Part shown: positions 14,310 through 16,231 of the stretch, one piece after another | Numbering within the stretch: position 1 is the stretch's first letter | Layout of the letters: every line of letters begins with the position of its first letter | Source of the DNA: Sulfurimonas sp. | GTDB lineage: Bacteria > Campylobacterota > Campylobacteria > Campylobacterales > Sulfurimonadaceae | Direction: 5' to 3' | Length of the DNA: 16,231 bases | NCBI GenBank assembly: GCA_027047745.1 | Contig: JALTUB010000203.1 | Span: 1 to 16,231 of the forward strand | Program-made: the position numbers and the translations under genes | Notes under the pieces: model-generated | Seen by the model: only the letters and a program-made list of their open reading frames with translations | The model's database searches: none | Told to the model about the DNA's origin: nothing

Positions 14310-15311
14310 GTGAACTACATAGGCTCAAAACTAAAACTCTCATCTTGGATAGAAGAAGAGGTGAAAAAAGTTGTTGGTGATGACTTGTCTGAGAAAGTTT
14401 TTTGTGATTTGTTTGCTGGGACTGGGATAGTTGGTCGTACTTTTAAAAAGGATGTGAAGCAAGTTATTGCCAATGATTTGGAATATTATAGTTTTGTGCT
14501 GAATAAAAACTATATTGAAAATCATGAAGAGATAGAGGATAAAGAAAAGTACATTGAAACACTCAATAGTCTTCCACTTCTTGAAAATGGTTTTATATAT
14601 CAAAACTATTGTCTAGGAAGTGAGAGTGGACGACAATATTTTAGTGATGAAAATGGTAAGAAGATAGACACCATGAGAGTTCAAATAGAAGAGTGGTATC
14701 AGGCTAAAGAGATAGGAGATGATTTATACTATTTTTTACTCTCTTCACTTATTGAGAGTGCTGATAAAGTGGCAAATACAGCTTCTGTGTATGGTGCGTT
14801 TTTAAAACATCTTAAAAAGTCTGCCTCTAAAGAATTGATTTTAAAACCAGCTCATTTTTTAAAAAATGAAAATACTCATCAAGTTTTTAACAAAGATAGT
14901 AATGAACTCATCAAAGAGATAAGTGGAGATATTTTATATTTAGACCCACCTTACAATCAAAGGCAATATAGCTCTAATTACCATCTTTTAAACACCATAG
15001 CCCAATATGACGACTTTACGCCTAAAGGTAAAACAGGACTAAGAGAGTACAATCGTTCAGACTATTGTAAAAAAAATGAAGTGCATAAGAGTTTTGAAGA
15101 GTTGATAAAAAATGCACAATTTAAGTATATATTTTTAAGTTACAACAATGAAGGCTTGATGAGTGTGGATGATGTCCAAAATATTATGCAAAAGTATGGA
15201 GAGTATAGTTTACAAACAAAAGAGTATCAACGATTTAAAGCCGATAAAACAGAAAACAGAAACCATAAAGCAGATAAAACTTTTGAGTATTTGCATATAC
15301 TTAGGAAATAG
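14310..15311 (+). CDS. D12-class (Dam-like) adenine-specific DNA methyltransferase, no adjacent nuclease
   Basis: This 333-aa enzyme transfers a methyl group from S-adenosylmethionine to adenine N6. The order is that of the D12/alpha class: the MNYIGSK N-terminus, the SAM-binding motif D33-L-F-A-G-T-G39, an acidic strand end (IANDLEYYS), and the catalytic D212-P-P-Y215 followed by NQRQYSSNYH. The target specificity domain lies between them. The start is GTG 14310 with an AAGGTGAG site 5-12 bases upstream. It stands 12 bases after the RND gene in the same direction and may be read through from that operon. No restriction enzyme gene is next to it, so it is either a solitary regulatory methylase or the remnant of a restriction system. 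The recognition sequence is not deducible by eye. Confidence 0.88.
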   Translation: MNYIGSKLKLSSWIEEEVKKVVGDDLSEKVFCDLFAGTGIVGRTFKKDVKQVIANDLEYYSFVLNKNYIENHEEIEDKEKYIETLNSLPLLENGFIYQNYCLGSESGRQYFSDENGKKIDTMRVQIEEWYQAKEIGDDLYYFLLSSLIESADKVANTASVYGAFLKHLKKSASKELILKPAHFLKNENTHQVFNKDSNELIKEISGDILYLDPPYNQRQYSSNYHLLNTIAQYDDFTPKGKTGLREYNRSDYCKKNEVHKSFEELIKNAQFKYIFLSYNNEGLMSVDDVQNIMQKYGEYSLQTKEYQRFKADKTENRNHKADKTFEYLHILRK

Positions 15312-15662
15312 CTATTTGTTTATTAAGTCTTGAATAATAGTTTTAAAAACAGGAAGATTGTACCTGATAACATCTTCAATTATATTGTCATCTGTGCTAT
15401 CGTAATCATGTGCAATATAATTTCTTACAGAAGCAATACCTTTTAAATCTTCGCTTGTGAAATTTTCAAGAATTATAAATCTATTATCATCTTTGAGTTT
15501 TATAAATTGTTCAGCGATACGAACGATATTCATCCTAATAGCAGGTTTTATTATTTTGTCTTCTATAGCAGTGGTGATTTTTAAATCATTCTCATTCAAA
15601 ATAAATTCAATATCTTCAATCCTCTCAAGAATTTTTTGAACTCTTTCAAGACCACTAGACAT
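15312..15662 (-). CDS. hepT: HepT-like HEPN ribonuclease toxin
   Basis: This 116-aa helical protein of the HEPN/DUF86 group has the motif R80-N-Y-I-A-H85-D-Y87, which is the Rx4HxY form known from HepT. In this family R and H form the RNase site, and the Tyr is the residue that MntA modifies with AMP. The N-terminal ERVQKILERIEDIEFIL and the RMNIVRIAEQF helix fit HepT. It follows the nucleotidyltransferase gene with an 8-base overlap (15655-15662) and lacks a clear ribosome site, so its synthesis is likely coupled to the antitoxin. Its stop codon directly abuts the stop of the methyltransferase on the other strand, leaving no room for a terminator. All key residues are present, so the toxin is probably functional. 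Confidence 0.88.
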   Translation of the reverse strand: MSSGLERVQKILERIEDIEFILNENDLKITTAIEDKIIKPAIRMNIVRIAEQFIKLKDDNRFIILENFTSEDLKGIASVRNYIAHDYDSTDDNIIEDVIRYNLPVFKTIIQDLINK

Positions 15663-15954
15663 GAACTAAATCTTTTAATATGGATTGATTGTTATCAGGA
15701 ACTAAATCTATAGGAGTTTTGAAAATGTACTGCAACTCTTTTTTTATATCATCAATTCTGAGAATTTTTGAAAATCCATCTTTATACTTTGAAGAGAATT
15801 TTTCATAGTCTAATCTATATGCAAGATCAATATCACTAAACTTAGTTTGAGTATTTTTTGCATAACTCCCAAAGAGTCCTAGAAGTATCAAGCCCTCTTT
15901 TTCATATGTAGGTTTAATCTCTTTTAATTTTAAAATGATGTCATCTTTACTCAA
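15655..15954 (-). CDS. mntA: MntA-like minimal nucleotidyltransferase antitoxin
   Basis: This 99-aa protein has the minimal nucleotidyltransferase signature: G29-S30, exactly ten residues, then D41-x-D43 (LFGSYAKNTQTKFSDIDLAY), plus the third acidic residue D83 in TPIDLV. In known HepT/MntA systems this enzyme inactivates the HEPN toxin by adding AMP units to its Tyr. The start is TTG 15954-15952, supported by a strong GGAGG 7 bases upstream. No in-frame ATG lies upstream within the leader. It is the first gene of the two-gene minus-strand unit. The promoter at 15977-15993 carries a palindrome that could serve for autoregulation. Confidence 0.88.
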   Translation of the reverse strand: MSKDDIILKLKEIKPTYEKEGLILLGLFGSYAKNTQTKFSDIDLAYRLDYEKFSSKYKDGFSKILRIDDIKKELQYIFKTPIDLVPDNNQSILKDLVHV

Positions 15955-15976
15955 ACTAAAACCTCCATGATATTTT

Positions 15977-15993
15977 TTATGATTATATCATAA
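15977..15993 (-). promoter_or_regulatory. Promoter with palindromic operator candidate for mntA-hepT
   Basis: The 17-bp perfect inverted repeat TTATGAT-TAT-ATCATAA contains, on the minus strand, an extended -10 (TG-A-TATAAT; TATAAT is the complement of 15982-15987). It lies about 28 bases before the TTG start. A half copy (CATGATA) occurs nearer the gene at 15966-15972. A clear -35 is missing. Confidence 0.5.
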
Positions 15994-16042
15994 GAAAATT
16001 GCTTTTGCTCTTAGGTTAATGCTAAGTTAAATTCTGCCGTAC

Positions 16043-16071
16043 TTGACAAAGCGTACGAGATTGAGTAAAAT
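16043..16071 (+). promoter_or_regulatory. Sigma-70-type promoter of the amino acid permease gene
   Basis: TTGACA (16043-16048) and TAAAAT (16066-16071) are exactly 17 bases apart, the best consensus promoter in the window. The start codon follows about 38 bases later. An inverted repeat CGTAC-N10-GTACG (16038-16042 and 16053-16057) brackets the -35 and might be a regulator site. Confidence 0.6.
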
Positions 16072-16109
16072 GTATAAAGTAGTGAGAATATCAAGAATGT
16101 GGTTACATT

Positions 16110-16231
16110 ATGGAGAATAACTTGAGAACTATATCCCTTTTTGGAGCAGTATCAATAGGTATCGGTGGTATGGTTGGTGGGGGTATCTTTGCTGTTTTGG
16201 GAGATGCTGTTTCACTAGCTCATGGTGCAAC
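16110..16231 (+). CDS. APC-superfamily amino acid permease (N-terminal part, cut by the window edge)
   Basis: Forty codons are visible: a short polar start, then ISLFGAVSIGIGGMVGGGIFAVLGDAVSLAHGA. The IGIGGMVGGGIFAVLG segment is the Gly-rich unwound TM1 of APC amino acid permeases, which binds the amino acid backbone. The start is either ATG 16110, without a clear ribosome site, or TTG 16122, which has GGAG 6 bases upstream and would still leave TM1 whole. Its promoter is at 16043-16071. The substrate cannot be told from this part. It is 8.5 kb from the glutamate decarboxylase gene, so I do not treat it as a GadC partner. Confidence 0.82.
   Translation, partial: MENNLRTISLFGAVSIGIGGMVGGGIFAVLGDAVSLAHGA

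Noticed and set aside
6218..16231. Glutamate decarboxylase, ion channel and APC permease as one acid-resistance system
   Set aside because: The permease is 8.5 kb away with its own promoter and next to a toxin-antitoxin unit. The channel carries the TetR-type operator, which the decarboxylase gene lacks.
1..16231. CRISPR array, insertion sequence ends, tRNA or rRNA
   Set aside because: No regularly spaced repeats, no paired terminal inverted repeats with target duplications, and no cloverleaf or rRNA-like sequence were seen. The Rpn-type gene is called a putative transposase in databases but shows no element ends here.

Overview
The window is AT-rich, densely packed bacterial chromosome. Many genes start with TTG or GTG, and neighbouring genes overlap by a few bases. 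Codon use (AAA, ATA, TTA, AGA) and gene content point to Campylobacterota (Epsilonproteobacteria), probably a free-living Sulfurimonas/Sulfurospirillum/Arcobacter-type genus. The content behind this is an Rpn-type nuclease, a TetR-TolC-adaptor-RND gene order, a D12-class methyltransferase and a HepT/MntA pair. This is a judgement from composition and content, not from a marker gene.

Region 1 (1-4216, minus strand) is a compact operon of accessory type. In transcription order it encodes a 429-aa helical protein with an IF2_N-like N-terminus, a 253-aa protein with an amphipathic N-terminal helix and Ser/Thr linker, a 389-aa protein with a TerB-like helical domain, a 282-aa DUF3800 protein, and the start of an Rpn/PD-(D/E)XK nuclease that runs off the left edge. 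The gaps are only 1-8 bases. I do not recognise this set as a named system. It is the best candidate here for an undescribed defence or stress module.

Region 2 (4217-6135) starts with a 325-bp AT-rich spacer. A small plus-strand operon follows: an AhpD/CMD-fold protein, a small exported protein and a thioredoxin-fold-like protein. It runs tail-to-tail, with a 41-bp overlap, into a minus-strand membrane protein built from three repeated helix pairs. Region 3 (6218-7612) is a complete glutamate decarboxylase with its own promoter.

Region 4 (7641-15311, plus strand) is a long efflux operon: a K+-channel-like protein with an altered filter, a TetR regulator, a TolC-type outer membrane protein, a periplasmic adaptor and an RND pump. 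A solitary adenine DNA methyltransferase follows 12 bases behind the pump. The same 20-bp block, a -10 box abutting a 14-bp palindrome, lies in front of both the CMD-like gene (4508-4527) and the channel gene (7641-7660). This strongly suggests that the TetR protein controls two transcription units 3 kb apart.

Region 5 (15312-16231) carries a HepT/MntA toxin-antitoxin pair on the minus strand, whose stop codon abuts that of the methyltransferase. It ends with the beginning of an APC-family amino acid permease on the plus strand. No rRNA, tRNA, CRISPR array or insertion sequence was seen.
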